64,000 nt of DNA, taken from the NCBI GenBank assembly GCA_017620455.1, contig JAFZQK010000025.1:1-64000 (forward strand), given 5' to 3'. A program made the position numbers and the translations under genes. How positions within the stretch are numbered: position 1 is the first letter of the stretch; each line of letters starts with the position of its first letter. Origin of the DNA: Clostridia bacterium. GTDB lineage: Bacteria; Bacillota_A; Clostridia; Christensenellales; Aristaeellaceae. The notes under the pieces are model-generated. The model had not been told where the DNA came from. It searched no databases and saw only the letters and a program-made list of their open reading frames with translations. Positions 49,223-58,165 of the stretch are shown one piece after another.

Positions 49223-50578
49223 TCAGTCGCCGTTGAACTCGTTGCACAGGCCTTCCCAAACGGGCATCTGGGCTTCGATCAGGGCAGCGGGATCGTTGCC
49301 GTAGACGTTCCACAGGAAGCCGTTGCCGATGATGTCGTTGTTGGTGCCCATGGCCAGGGTCATGTTGAAGGCGGAATGATCCGCTTCACGCAGCATGGCA
49401 TAGGTCTCGTACACAGCGCGGTCATCGGTGTAGTTCAGCTTGTTGCCAACCCAGGCATTCTCATCGTCATAGCCGGGGGTGGGGTTGGTCCACATGTCGT
49501 AGATGAAGGCCAGGTTCGCAGCGGTCTGGTCGTCATACACGTCGGGGATCAGGGTGATGTTATCGGACACAACGTGCACATACGTGTCGCCCTTGGGGCC
49601 GATGGGGAACGCAACGCAGCCCCACGGATCAGCCATATCAGCCATTTCGGAATTGTCGTTGAATCCGCCGTAGGTCTGGTACATATAGAAGCCGCAGTAG
49701 CCCTGCTTCCAGGCATTCTTGTACCAATCCCAGTTGGCGCCTTCACCGGCGGGAGCACCGTAGTTCAGCCAGGTTTCCTTGGCCCAGGTCAGGGCTTCCA
49801 TAGCCACGTCGCTGTTCATGACGGGCTGCAGCTTGCCTTCGTCGTCCGTGGCGAAGAACGCGCCGCCGTTGGAGAACACGGAGATGATGAGGAAGTCGGT
49901 GTTGTCGCCGATGATGCCGTAGATATCGTTGATACCGTCGCCATCGGTGTCACGGGTCAGCTTCGCCAGCAGTTCCACGAAGGCATCCCAGGTCCAGGTG
50001 CCAGCTTCCTGCATGTCGTAGATCTCGTTCCAGTCGATGCCGGCATCTTCCAGAACCTTCTTGTTGAAGTACAGGCACTGACGGGGTTCAGCTTCGCCGG
50101 CATAGACGCCGTAGGACTTGCCCTGCTTGGTGGTGAAGCCCAGGTCCTGCTTGTTCCACTTGTCGGCGCTCAGGTCAACCAGATCGTCCCAGGCACGAGC
50201 GCCGGCCTTGATGGCGTTGGCCACAGAGCCGGGCTCCAGGATGTAGAGGCGATAGGAGCCATCGGGCGCGGCCACGAAGTTGGTGAATTCGGTGATCTGG
50301 GAGCCCCAGTCGCCGCCCTGCTTCGCAACGATATGGCAGTTGTAGGTCTCATCCAGCCAATCGCGGTACGCATACAGCGCAGCCTGCTCTTCGGTGGGAT
50401 CTTCGGCGCGGGCGTCGCTGCCCACATCGCCAGACCAGTAGTCGAGGATGTAGATGGTGGCACCGCCAAAGTCAACGCCTTCGCGGACTTCCGGATAGCC
50501 TTCCGGAGCTTCCGCCAGCGCGGCAACGCTGACCAGCAGCAGCGCCAGCACCAGGAACAGGGAAACCAGTTTCTTCAT
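49223..50578 (-). CDS. Extracellular sugar-binding protein of an ABC importer
   Basis: A 451-residue solute-binding protein of the family-1 carbohydrate type. ATG at 50578 follows GGAGG by eight bases; the signal peptide MKKLVSLFLVLALLL..VAALAEA has no lipobox cysteine, unusual for a Gram-positive binding protein, which needs some anchor. The mature part contains the hinge pattern GKSYGVYAGEAEPRQCLYFNK, TWTWDAFVELLAKLTRDTDGDG (a dockerin-like Ca-binding-type turn) and WDWYKNAWKQGYCGFYMYQT. It is the last gene of the operon, 109 bases after the permease, with a small stem-loop (50654-50672) in the gap that may raise its mRNA level. Confidence 0.88.
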   Translation of the reverse strand: MKKLVSLFLVLALLLVSVAALAEAPEGYPEVREGVDFGGATIYILDYWSGDVGSDARAEDPTEEQAALYAYRDWLDETYNCHIVAKQGGDWGSQITEFTNFVAAPDGSYRLYILEPGSVANAIKAGARAWDDLVDLSADKWNKQDLGFTTKQGKSYGVYAGEAEPRQCLYFNKKVLEDAGIDWNEIYDMQEAGTWTWDAFVELLAKLTRDTDGDGINDIYGIIGDNTDFLIISVFSNGGAFFATDDEGKLQPVMNSDVAMEALTWAKETWLNYGAPAGEGANWDWYKNAWKQGYCGFYMYQTYGGFNDNSEMADMADPWGCVAFPIGPKGDTYVHVVSDNITLIPDVYDDQTAANLAFIYDMWTNPTPGYDDENAWVGNKLNYTDDRAVYETYAMLREADHSAFNMTLAMGTNNDIIGNGFLWNVYGNDPAALIEAQMPVWEGLCNEFNGD

Positions 50579-50653
50579 ATTGGGTTCCTCCTTTTTATTT
50601 TCCACGCATCCACCGTCTTCAGGGACCGGGTGCATGCATAGATTCGGTTTTTC

Positions 50654-50672
50654 ATCCGGCTGGATACCGGAT
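50654..50672 (-). repeat. Intercistronic stem-loop before the binding-protein gene
   Basis: ATCCGG pairs with CCGGAT on the minus strand with a seven-base loop and GAAAAA after it. Such loops often mark processing or partial termination sites between permease and binding-protein genes. Confidence 0.35.
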
Positions 50673-50687
50673 ATCTCCACCTCTATT

Positions 50688-51695
50688 TTACTCCTTTGAG
50701 CCGGACATTGCAATACTTTCCACAAAAGTTCTCTGGGTGAAAATGTAAAGAATCACCAGCGGGATGCAGCAAATCAGCACGCCGATGGACACCAGCTGCT
50801 GCTGCCGGGCCGGGGGCACGATGATGGCCTTCTCGGCGTCCTGGGAGAAGTAGCGGCCCATACGGGTGAGGATGGAGGAGAGCTCGGTGGAGTAGATGAC
50901 CATGGTTTTGCTGATGAAATTGCGGGTGTAGAACAGGTCCGTCCACTGCCAGACGAAGGAGAACAGGAAGCAGCTGAGCACCGTGGGCATGGCGTCCGGC
51001 AGCATGATGGTGGTGAAGGTGCGCAGCGTGGAGCAGCCGTCCACGTACGCCGCCTCCTCCAGGGATTTGGGGATGCCCTTGAAATACTGCCGCAGCATGT
51101 AGATGTACAAGCCGTCCTTGAGGCCCATGCAGGTGGCGCTCATGAGCAGGTAGGGGGTCAGGTTGCTCAGCAGGTTCAGCGGCTCCCCGTTGAAGGTTTT
51201 GAAGATGCCGAAGATATCGAAGTAGCGGAAGTACATGTACAGCGGGGTGGCGATGGTCTGGGGCGGGACCACGATGGTGAGCACCACGCAGGCGAACCAG
51301 AACCGCTTGAGCGGGAACTCATACCGGGCGAAGCCGTAGCCCACCAGGGTGCAGGCGATCACCTGCAGCACGCTCACCAGGAGGGACGTCCATGCCGTGT
51401 TGATCAGCGACCGGGGGAAATTGGTCAGATCGAACACGATGGAGTAATTCTCCAGCGTCACGTTCCGGGGCAGCAGCACGATGGTGGAATCGTACAGGTC
51501 CTTTTCCTGCATCAGGCTGGTGCCGAAGCGGGTCAGCATGGGCTGGATGATCATGAAGCACAGTCCGAACACCAGCAGCCCGCGGACGATGGAGACCGTC
51601 CAGCGCTTGACGCCGGATTTGAACAGATAGCCTCCGCTCTTTTTGTTGGCGGAGCGTTTGTCGCTGCGCGGGAGCGATTCTGCCTTAAGTGTCAT
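50688..51695 (-). CDS. ABC sugar importer permease, MalG type
   Basis: A 335-residue inner-membrane protein with six spans and the cytoplasmic EAA loop SLEEAAYVDGCSTLRTFTTI (about 235-255) that docks the ATPase. The N-terminal 35 residues are basic and cytoplasmic. It is paired with the MalF-type permease gene just upstream, which it overlaps by 11 bases. No ATPase is encoded nearby, as is common for such importers that share one MsmX-like ATPase. Substrate unknown, probably an oligosaccharide. Confidence 0.9.
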   Translation of the reverse strand: MTLKAESLPRSDKRSANKKSGGYLFKSGVKRWTVSIVRGLLVFGLCFMIIQPMLTRFGTSLMQEKDLYDSTIVLLPRNVTLENYSIVFDLTNFPRSLINTAWTSLLVSVLQVIACTLVGYGFARYEFPLKRFWFACVVLTIVVPPQTIATPLYMYFRYFDIFGIFKTFNGEPLNLLSNLTPYLLMSATCMGLKDGLYIYMLRQYFKGIPKSLEEAAYVDGCSTLRTFTTIMLPDAMPTVLSCFLFSFVWQWTDLFYTRNFISKTMVIYSTELSSILTRMGRYFSQDAEKAIIVPPARQQQLVSIGVLICCIPLVILYIFTQRTFVESIAMSGSKE

Positions 51696-52659
51696 ACTGC
51701 TTCACCACCCTGTTGATAATGAAGGACGCGATGCCGATGAAGGCCAGCGCCACGCCGAAGTAGATCCAGCTCTCCGCCGTGCTTTCGCCGTACCGGGTGC
51801 GGGTAAACTGGGTGTTGATCCACTCCATGACCTGGTTGTCGTTTTTCATGAAGAAGTCGATGATGGTGTAGATGGCGTTCACCAGCAGCAGGGGGCTGAC
51901 CATGGGGAAGGTGATCTTCCAGAAGGCCTCCCAGGCCGTGCACCCTTCCACGTCCGCCGCCTCGTACAGGGAGGGGGAGATGGCGGACAGGCCGGAGAGG
52001 AACACGATGATCTGGATGCCGCTGGCCATGACGATATCGTAGATGGCGTCGATCATCTGGAACAGCACGTCGAACACGCCGCTGCCCACGCCGGAGACCA
52101 TCAGCAGATCCTGCAGTGCGCCGGAAATGTTGATGCCCGACTGGGCGGCGATCTCATCGGATACGCCCTGCAGCATGTTGTAGGTCAGCTGGCTTTCCAC
52201 GCCGGGCAGCACGCCGGAGGCCAGGATCACAGGCAGGAAGAAGATGGCGCGCGCCACGGTGCGGCCCTTGAACTTCTGGTTCAGGATGACTGCCACCACG
52301 AACGCCAGCACCAGGGTAGCGATAGCGTTTACGGCCATGCGCCCGCATTCCTCCACCAGGTACTGGTTGAAGTACGGGTCCACGCCCATGGCGTATCTGT
52401 AGTTTTCAAAGTTATTCCAGGTGAGCTGATAGCCGTGGCCGGGAACCAGCACCACCTTGTTGAGGCTCATGATGACCGATTGGATCATCGGCTTCACCAT
52501 GAAGATGAGGAAGCCCAGAATGAACGGAAGGACGAAGAGCACGCCGGTGCGGGCGTTGCGGGAGCGCATGGTGTCGTAATTTTCATTGACGGGCAGCAAA
52601 GCCGATACGGATTCGCCCAGGCTCCAGCGCTCGCTTCTGTCTCTTTTCTTTCTGCTCAT
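51685..52659 (-). CDS. ABC sugar importer permease, MalF/UgpA type
   Basis: A 324-residue permease with a cytoplasmic N-terminus (RKKRDRSERWSLGESVSALL), six spans and the EAA loop SLYEAADVEGCTAWEAFWKI (about 240-260). A longer periplasmic-side region between spans contains LTYNMLQGVSDEIAAQSGINISG, an insertion not usual for small MalF-type permeases. It overlaps the DUF5696 gene by four bases (ATGA) and its MalG-type partner by 11 bases. Confidence 0.9.
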   Translation of the reverse strand: MSRKKRDRSERWSLGESVSALLPVNENYDTMRSRNARTGVLFVLPFILGFLIFMVKPMIQSVIMSLNKVVLVPGHGYQLTWNNFENYRYAMGVDPYFNQYLVEECGRMAVNAIATLVLAFVVAVILNQKFKGRTVARAIFFLPVILASGVLPGVESQLTYNMLQGVSDEIAAQSGINISGALQDLLMVSGVGSGVFDVLFQMIDAIYDIVMASGIQIIVFLSGLSAISPSLYEAADVEGCTAWEAFWKITFPMVSPLLLVNAIYTIIDFFMKNDNQVMEWINTQFTRTRYGESTAESWIYFGVALAFIGIASFIINRVVKQYDT

Positions 52660-55600
52660 TTTTTATCCCCTCCTTCCTCTGTTCCTGACGCTTGATCGGG
52701 CGGTGTCTCCGCGGCCGGGGCCTCTGCCGCCGGCTCTTCCGCCGCCGGCTCCTCCGCCGCCGGCTCCTCTGCCGGCGGCTCCGTGACCGGCTCGGGGATC
52801 AGCACCTGGCCGGCGGGAACGGTGACGGCGCCGAACGGAACGTCCGCGTCGCTGAGGTTGTAGAAGATCACTTTTTCCAGGCCCTCGGGCAGCGGGGCTT
52901 CGCCGATGGCGGCGCTGTCCGGCGCCCAGCACATGCCCTGTACGTTGACGCCGTTGACGGCCAGCGGCGTGGTGCCGTGGTTGACGTAGCGCCGCGTGCC
53001 GTCCGCAAGGAGGATGATCTCGGCCGCCCCGTCGGCGTTCTCCGTCTTGGCGGTGCCCTTGGCGGGGATGGCGATGTCGCCCACCTTGATTTCCTTGTCG
53101 GTGCTGTTCACCCACAGATCGCCGTCCGGCAGCACCAGCACGTCCAGATCGATTTCCGCGGTCACCAGCTGATAGTTGCCGGCGCCGGTGTTGCGGCTGT
53201 TGGTGTTGTCGGTTTTCACCATGGCGTCGGTGAAGTTGGCGTACATGCGGCTGCCGTCCGGCAGGAAGACCACCGTGACGCCGGCTTCGGCGGGCTCCAG
53301 CACGCTGCTGTGGGCGGGGATCTCGGTTTCCCCTGCGGTGATCGCCGCGTCGGAGGCGTTCACCCAGACGCGGTTCCCGTCGCCGGGCAGCAGGAGATCC
53401 AGGGCCTGGTCGCCGCTGACGGGCAGCCAGTTCAGCGCGCCCACCGTGCGGGTGCCGGGCTTGAGATCGGCCTCCGTGCGGTTCAGGTACATGCGGCTGC
53501 CGTCTGCGCGGAAGATCACCTGCACCGGATCGGGATTTTCGGATTTGATCCAGCTTCTGGCGGGCACGGTCTCACCGTTCACCGGCAGGGCTTCATCCGT
53601 GCAGTTGACCAGCAGCACCGTGCCGTCCGCCAGGATCATGGCGTCCACGTTCTGCGTATCCCGGACGCGCACGTAGGTGCCGGGGTTGAGGACGGCCGCC
53701 TTGTCGACGTTGCCGTCTTCCTTGAAGGTATAGCCGTAATTGATGGCGGTATCGCCGTAATTGACGTACATCCGGCTGCCGTCCGGCAGGAGGATCGCTT
53801 CGGCCTGGGTATCGTCCGTGGCCCAGCGGTAGCTCCTGGCCGGGATCTCCAGGCCGCCGCTGACGGCGACCGCCTCGTCGGAGGCGTTCACGTACACGCG
53901 GGTGTGCTGCCCTTCCGGCAATTCGCTTTCCAGCGCGTCGGCGAAAATCACGTCGAAGATTTCACCGTCCTGAATGCGCACGGTGGAGCAGGGCCGGAGG
54001 GCGGTGTCGCCCGCGGTCAGGGAGACGGCGGTGAAGTTGACGAGGCTGCGGGCGCCGTTGGGCTCAAAGACAGCCTGGATCTTCGCGTCCTCCACGCCCT
54101 CCTGCTCGCGGACCACCAGATAGTCGCGGGCGGGGACCACGTCCCCATCGTCCAGCGTGTAATCGCCGCTGCCGTAGTTGACGTAAACGTCCGTGCCGTC
54201 GGCGTACGTGGTTTTGGTGACGCTCAGCGGCAGTTCCATGTGGCCGGTGATGCGCGTCCGGTTCAGCCCGGCCATCTCCCGCTGATAGCGGGTGATGGTG
54301 TCGATGGCCTCCTGGCGCCAGGCGCTGTAGCTGGCCCCGTAGTACGCGGTGTGCATCGTATCCTGCAGGATCTTGGCGTCTTCATAGAAGAAGGTGAAGT
54401 TCAGCCCGGCGCCGTATTCCACGCAGCGCAGCAGGTTGGTGCGCCAGTCGCTGGAAAGGTTGAGGGAGGGGCCCGTGTAATCCAGAGAGCCGTGAATGGC
54501 GATCTGGTAGAAGGGCACCGCGGCGTCCAGCAGGGAATAGCTGAAACCGCTCAGATCCATATCGGTGACGATATCGGCATAGGGGAGGGCGAAATCAAAT
54601 CCGTCGCGGATCATGATGCTTTCGCCGCTGTCCCGCGCCTGCTTCATCGTATCGATGTTCATCGTCTTGACGGTTTCGCGGGTGGTGGTGTTCCGGGGAT
54701 CGTAGTTGCCGCTGAGCAGATGGCCGATATCCCGGAACGCCACGCCGTAGGCGCCATTGTCCTTGAGCGCTTTGATCAGGTTGGAGGCGTTCTGCTGGGC
54801 GTAGTCGGGACGGGTGAGGTAATAGACGGCCTGATCGTTGTCTTCCGTGTAATAGATCTTGGAATACGGGGTGATCTCCACGATCTCCCGGGTGGTGAAC
54901 CGCGCCGCGTTAGCCCGGGGCGTGAAGCCCTGGAGGAGCTTGGTATCGTAGGCGAAAGCGGTGATGCCGTCGAAGTAGAGGCGCACGCCCTTCTCCTTGG
55001 CGTAGGCGATCAGGTCCTTCATGCCCTGGGCGCCGCCCAGCACGCCTTCCGCGTTGACGCTGGTGAGCACGTGCTGCCGGATGCCGCCGTTGCACCAGCC
55101 GGAAGCCCGGACGCTGATTTCCCGGATGCCCTGGGATACCAGATCGTCAATGATGGTTTTCATTTCGCTGAAGGTGGTGGTGGCCAGCACGCGCTGCACC
55201 GGCAGGCCGGCGGTCACGATGCGCTTGTCGATGGCGCCCACCAGCTCCACGGATACCGGCATATCCTCGGAAGCGTCGTTTGCCAGCATTTCCGGATGAT
55301 TATCCCGCAGGTAATCGCCGTATGCGTTGGCCATGTCCACGTAGCTGTCGCTGTTGAGGAAGCGGTAGCGCTGCCGCACGGTGTCCTGCGGCAGGGATTT
55401 TTCATACATGATGACCATGCTGGGCGTTTTGTTGGAAACGTTGTACTGGTCCGAATGCAGCACGTGGTATTTGGCGCTGACGGTGTTGAAGCTGTTGGGA
55501 TGGAAAGCGGTGTTGATGCCGGGCTTGCCGTTGATGTCGGCCTTGATGCTGGCGTAGGAAGCGCCGCCCTCGATGATGCAGATGAACGAGCCGCCTTTGC

Positions 55601-57467
55601 TGGTCAGGCCGAAGACGGGGAAGGTGATCTTTGTTTCGTTCACTACTTCGGAACGCTTGGAGGCGTAATCCCAGCCGTACAGGTTCGCGATGTAGCTGTT
55701 CTGCTGCAGCTTTCCGTTGTTGTAGCGGATCAGCGCGCCGCCGCCTTCGGGCACGAAGAGGAATCCGTCTTCGTATTTTCCGTCTTTGCCGCCCACCGCG
55801 CCGAACATGGGCAGGATATTCAGGTAGGTGATGGGGGCTTCTTCGTTATAGGTGATCTGGTCGTAGGGGACCTCCACAATGAAGTCGGGGCCGTCCAGCC
55901 GGTAGACCACCGTGATATCGAAGCGGATGGAGGAGTCCGAATCCCCCGACAGCGCCCACTGCGCGTCCCGGAGGTATTCCTCGCTGGTGTAGTCGATGCC
56001 CTGCACCTTTTCGTCGCCCTTGAGAGCTTTGAGGATGTTTTCCTTCGCCTCGGCGCGCATGAATTTCGCTCTGCGGAACGCGCGGTCCAGCAGTTCCTTG
56101 CGCGCCGGGTCCGCATCGGCTTCCTCGATCATGCCCTTGACGGCGCTGTTATCATAATCCTCGCTGCCGGAGGCGTCCAGCGCGTCGGCCATGACGGCGA
56201 TCCACTGGTTTTCCTCCTTGGAAAGCTCGGCTTCGGAAACGAGCTCCCGGATCTGCTCCGCGGCGGTCATTTTGTCTTCATATTCTTCGGATTGCACCAG
56301 GGCCAGGATCGGCTCCATTTTTTCCTGGGCGGCATCCTCTTCTTTGCCGAAGAACCCGTTGGGATTGGAGGTGATGGTGGCGGCCATGGCCTCCAGGTCC
56401 ACCGGCTCCACGTTGGGACGCTCGATCATGCCCTGCAATTCGCTCATCCATTCAATGGCGGCTTCTGCGGCTTCTTCCGATTCGTCCTCCGCGTTTTCCA
56501 GTTCCTTGATCCTGTCTGCCAGCAGCTCGGACGCCTGCTTGCGTTCTTCCTCGTCCTCCGACAGCGCCCATTCAGCGAAGGATTCCAGGTCCTTGAGCTC
56601 CTCTGCGTGCTCGTCGATAACGGCCTGGACGGCCTCCCGCTGATAGGGGATGATGGAGGCGGTTTCCAGATCGTCGATAAGCGTCTGGATCCAAAGGTTT
56701 TCCTCCAGCTCCAGGGCGTTCATGGTGACGGACAGGCGCAACACGTGGGCCGCCAGCCGGCGGAGCTCCAGACGGGTGGACAGCGCCATATCGCGGATCG
56801 TCTGGGCGTTTTCGTAGTTCGGGGTGAACGCTTTGTCCAGACGTTTGGTTTTATCGTCCGGGGAGTTCTTGATGCGGCTGAGGATCTCGTCGTAGCGTTC
56901 GTTGGTCAGCACCTGGGGGATGGTGGCGATGCCCTGGATCTGGCCGACGGTGTAGTGGACGCGGATCTCGGTGGTCACGTCCTCTTCGTTCTTGACTTCC
57001 TCGATCACGTAGGCCTGCTTGTCGATGGAGTATTCCCAGTTGTTCATATCCTTGTCAGCCGAGGAGGCGGAGTAGGATACGATCAGCGTGGAACGCATAT
57101 CGTTGAGCTGGGACGTGCCGATGGCCACCTTGCCCGGGTCTTCCGAAACGCCGCCTTTGTCGGCGTCCGGGTTGGACATCCAGACGCGGCCCGTTTTCTT
57201 TTCCTTCAGGGTAAAATGGCTGGTGGTGGGGTACATGGTGAATTCGAGATACTCGTTGGACATTTTCTTGTCCTTGGTGGTGGTATCGTACGAATTCCGG
57301 CGGATCCTGTTTTCTTCCGTTTCCGCCTTGTTTTCCGCGGGCCACAGCTTCGTGCCCAGGTAATACAGCCCGCCCAGGACCGCCAGCGTCAGCACGGCGG
57401 CGATGACGCGCTTGATGATGACGGATTTCTTCACGCGCTTTTTGGGAGCGCCGTTTTCCTTTTTCAT
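52656..57467 (-). CDS. DUF5696 membrane-anchored giant protein with beta-repeat C-terminus
   Basis: A 1603-residue protein. Parts in order: basic start and one membrane span (about 17-38); a beta-rich domain with LEFTMYPTTSHFTLKEKKTGRVWMSN; a charged helical insert (about 190-490); a beta domain with FLFVPEGGGALIRYNNGK; a TIM-barrel-like region (about 745-1090). That region has GIREISVRASGWCNGG, YGVAFRDIGHLLSGNY, VPFYQIAIHGSLDYTG and LRCVEYGAGLNFTFFY, the style of glycosidase barrels. About eleven 35-45 residue beta units (about 1085-1555) follow and end in a Glu/Pro/Ala tail. DUF5696 has no proven function; I infer surface glycan binding or cleavage beside the importers. Confidence 0.88.
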   Translation of the reverse strand: MKKENGAPKKRVKKSVIIKRVIAAVLTLAVLGGLYYLGTKLWPAENKAETEENRIRRNSYDTTTKDKKMSNEYLEFTMYPTTSHFTLKEKKTGRVWMSNPDADKGGVSEDPGKVAIGTSQLNDMRSTLIVSYSASSADKDMNNWEYSIDKQAYVIEEVKNEEDVTTEIRVHYTVGQIQGIATIPQVLTNERYDEILSRIKNSPDDKTKRLDKAFTPNYENAQTIRDMALSTRLELRRLAAHVLRLSVTMNALELEENLWIQTLIDDLETASIIPYQREAVQAVIDEHAEELKDLESFAEWALSEDEEERKQASELLADRIKELENAEDESEEAAEAAIEWMSELQGMIERPNVEPVDLEAMAATITSNPNGFFGKEEDAAQEKMEPILALVQSEEYEDKMTAAEQIRELVSEAELSKEENQWIAVMADALDASGSEDYDNSAVKGMIEEADADPARKELLDRAFRRAKFMRAEAKENILKALKGDEKVQGIDYTSEEYLRDAQWALSGDSDSSIRFDITVVYRLDGPDFIVEVPYDQITYNEEAPITYLNILPMFGAVGGKDGKYEDGFLFVPEGGGALIRYNNGKLQQNSYIANLYGWDYASKRSEVVNETKITFPVFGLTSKGGSFICIIEGGASYASIKADINGKPGINTAFHPNSFNTVSAKYHVLHSDQYNVSNKTPSMVIMYEKSLPQDTVRQRYRFLNSDSYVDMANAYGDYLRDNHPEMLANDASEDMPVSVELVGAIDKRIVTAGLPVQRVLATTTFSEMKTIIDDLVSQGIREISVRASGWCNGGIRQHVLTSVNAEGVLGGAQGMKDLIAYAKEKGVRLYFDGITAFAYDTKLLQGFTPRANAARFTTREIVEITPYSKIYYTEDNDQAVYYLTRPDYAQQNASNLIKALKDNGAYGVAFRDIGHLLSGNYDPRNTTTRETVKTMNIDTMKQARDSGESIMIRDGFDFALPYADIVTDMDLSGFSYSLLDAAVPFYQIAIHGSLDYTGPSLNLSSDWRTNLLRCVEYGAGLNFTFFYEDAKILQDTMHTAYYGASYSAWRQEAIDTITRYQREMAGLNRTRITGHMELPLSVTKTTYADGTDVYVNYGSGDYTLDDGDVVPARDYLVVREQEGVEDAKIQAVFEPNGARSLVNFTAVSLTAGDTALRPCSTVRIQDGEIFDVIFADALESELPEGQHTRVYVNASDEAVAVSGGLEIPARSYRWATDDTQAEAILLPDGSRMYVNYGDTAINYGYTFKEDGNVDKAAVLNPGTYVRVRDTQNVDAMILADGTVLLVNCTDEALPVNGETVPARSWIKSENPDPVQVIFRADGSRMYLNRTEADLKPGTRTVGALNWLPVSGDQALDLLLPGDGNRVWVNASDAAITAGETEIPAHSSVLEPAEAGVTVVFLPDGSRMYANFTDAMVKTDNTNSRNTGAGNYQLVTAEIDLDVLVLPDGDLWVNSTDKEIKVGDIAIPAKGTAKTENADGAAEIILLADGTRRYVNHGTTPLAVNGVNVQGMCWAPDSAAIGEAPLPEGLEKVIFYNLSDADVPFGAVTVPAGQVLIPEPVTEPPAEEPAAEEPAAEEPAAEAPAAETPPDQASGTEEGGDKK
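52795..54215 (-). repeat. About eleven beta-type repeats in the DUF5696 protein
   Basis: Units share the core LPDGSRMYVNYTD.....G.....IPARS. Examples are LPDGSRMYVNYGD, LADGTVLLVNCTDEALPVNG, GDGNRVWVNASDAAITAGETEIPAHS and LPDGDLWVNSTDKEIKVGDIAIPAKG (split over units). Spacing is 35-60 residues and units alternate between two subtypes. Confidence 0.75.
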
Positions 57468-57481
57468 TCTACGTCACCTCC

Positions 57482-58165
57482 TCAACTGAGCCGGAACACG
57501 ATCTCACGATACATCGAGGCGAAATAACCGAACGCATCGCTGAGAAGGCTGAAGAATACCAGCAGCAGGAACAGGATCACCATGGCGCCGAACACCGTGG
57601 CCACGATGGAAATGAGCGTTTTGCCCGGGCCGAAATCGTGCACCTCCATCAGGCCCACAAAGGCCAGGAAGAGGCACCAGATCTCCGAAATGCTCATCAG
57701 CACCGTGTAGAAGGAGCCCTCGTCGAAGGCCAGCACGTTGCTCACGAGGATCAGCGGCAGCTGGATGATGATGTAGGGCACCAGGGCGTAGCACATGGCC
57801 ATGTAGATGTCCTTGAAGCGGCCCTTGCCGTCGAACAGGGTGGAAAGGCTCCAGTTCGAGATGCACAGGACCAGGAAGGGCAGCAGGAGCGATGCCCAGC
57901 GCTCGTAAATGTTGATGTACTGGATCGCCGTGGTGATGAACTGGAAGCTGGTGTACATCAGCTTGAGCACGTAGGTCAGCAGGAACAGCAGCACGAAGGT
58001 GTGCGCCGCCGCCAGGGAGCCCCGCTTTTCATGCACCAGATCCCAGAACCCGTCGAAGGGATGGAAGATCACGTACTTGGCGTATAAAAGCGTTTCTTTA
58101 TAGCGGCGCAGACGCGGATGTTCCTTGCGGGCAACGGCGTCATTTAGCGACTTTGTTATGCTCAT
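57482..58165 (-). CDS. YIP1-family membrane protein
   Basis: A 227-residue protein with five membrane spans and a cytoplasmic N-terminus (KYVIFHPFDGFWDLVHEKRGS) that fits the bacterial YIP1/DUF1282 family. ILVSNVLAFDEGSFYTVLMSISEIWCLFLAF-like loops match the family layout. It overlaps the NHL-protein gene by 26 bases and ends 14 bases before the DUF5696 gene, so all three are made together. In this position it probably helps assemble or hold the neighbouring membrane-anchored proteins; there is no direct evidence for that. Confidence 0.85.
   Translation of the reverse strand: MSITKSLNDAVARKEHPRLRRYKETLLYAKYVIFHPFDGFWDLVHEKRGSLAAAHTFVLLFLLTYVLKLMYTSFQFITTAIQYINIYERWASLLLPFLVLCISNWSLSTLFDGKGRFKDIYMAMCYALVPYIIIQLPLILVSNVLAFDEGSFYTVLMSISEIWCLFLAFVGLMEVHDFGPGKTLISIVATVFGAMVILFLLLVFFSLLSDAFGYFASMYREIVFRLS

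Noticed and set aside
53041..53220. DUF5696 repeats considered as a cohesin/dockerin module
   Set aside because: No paired Ca-binding loops; the units are beta-type with a VN.(S/T)D core.
52692..57527. An open frame of 1611 codons on the plus strand across the whole DUF5696 gene
   Set aside because: It is antisense to a gene with clear domains, has no ribosome binding site and its composition (Gly, His, Val, Gln) is what GC-rich reverse codons produce.
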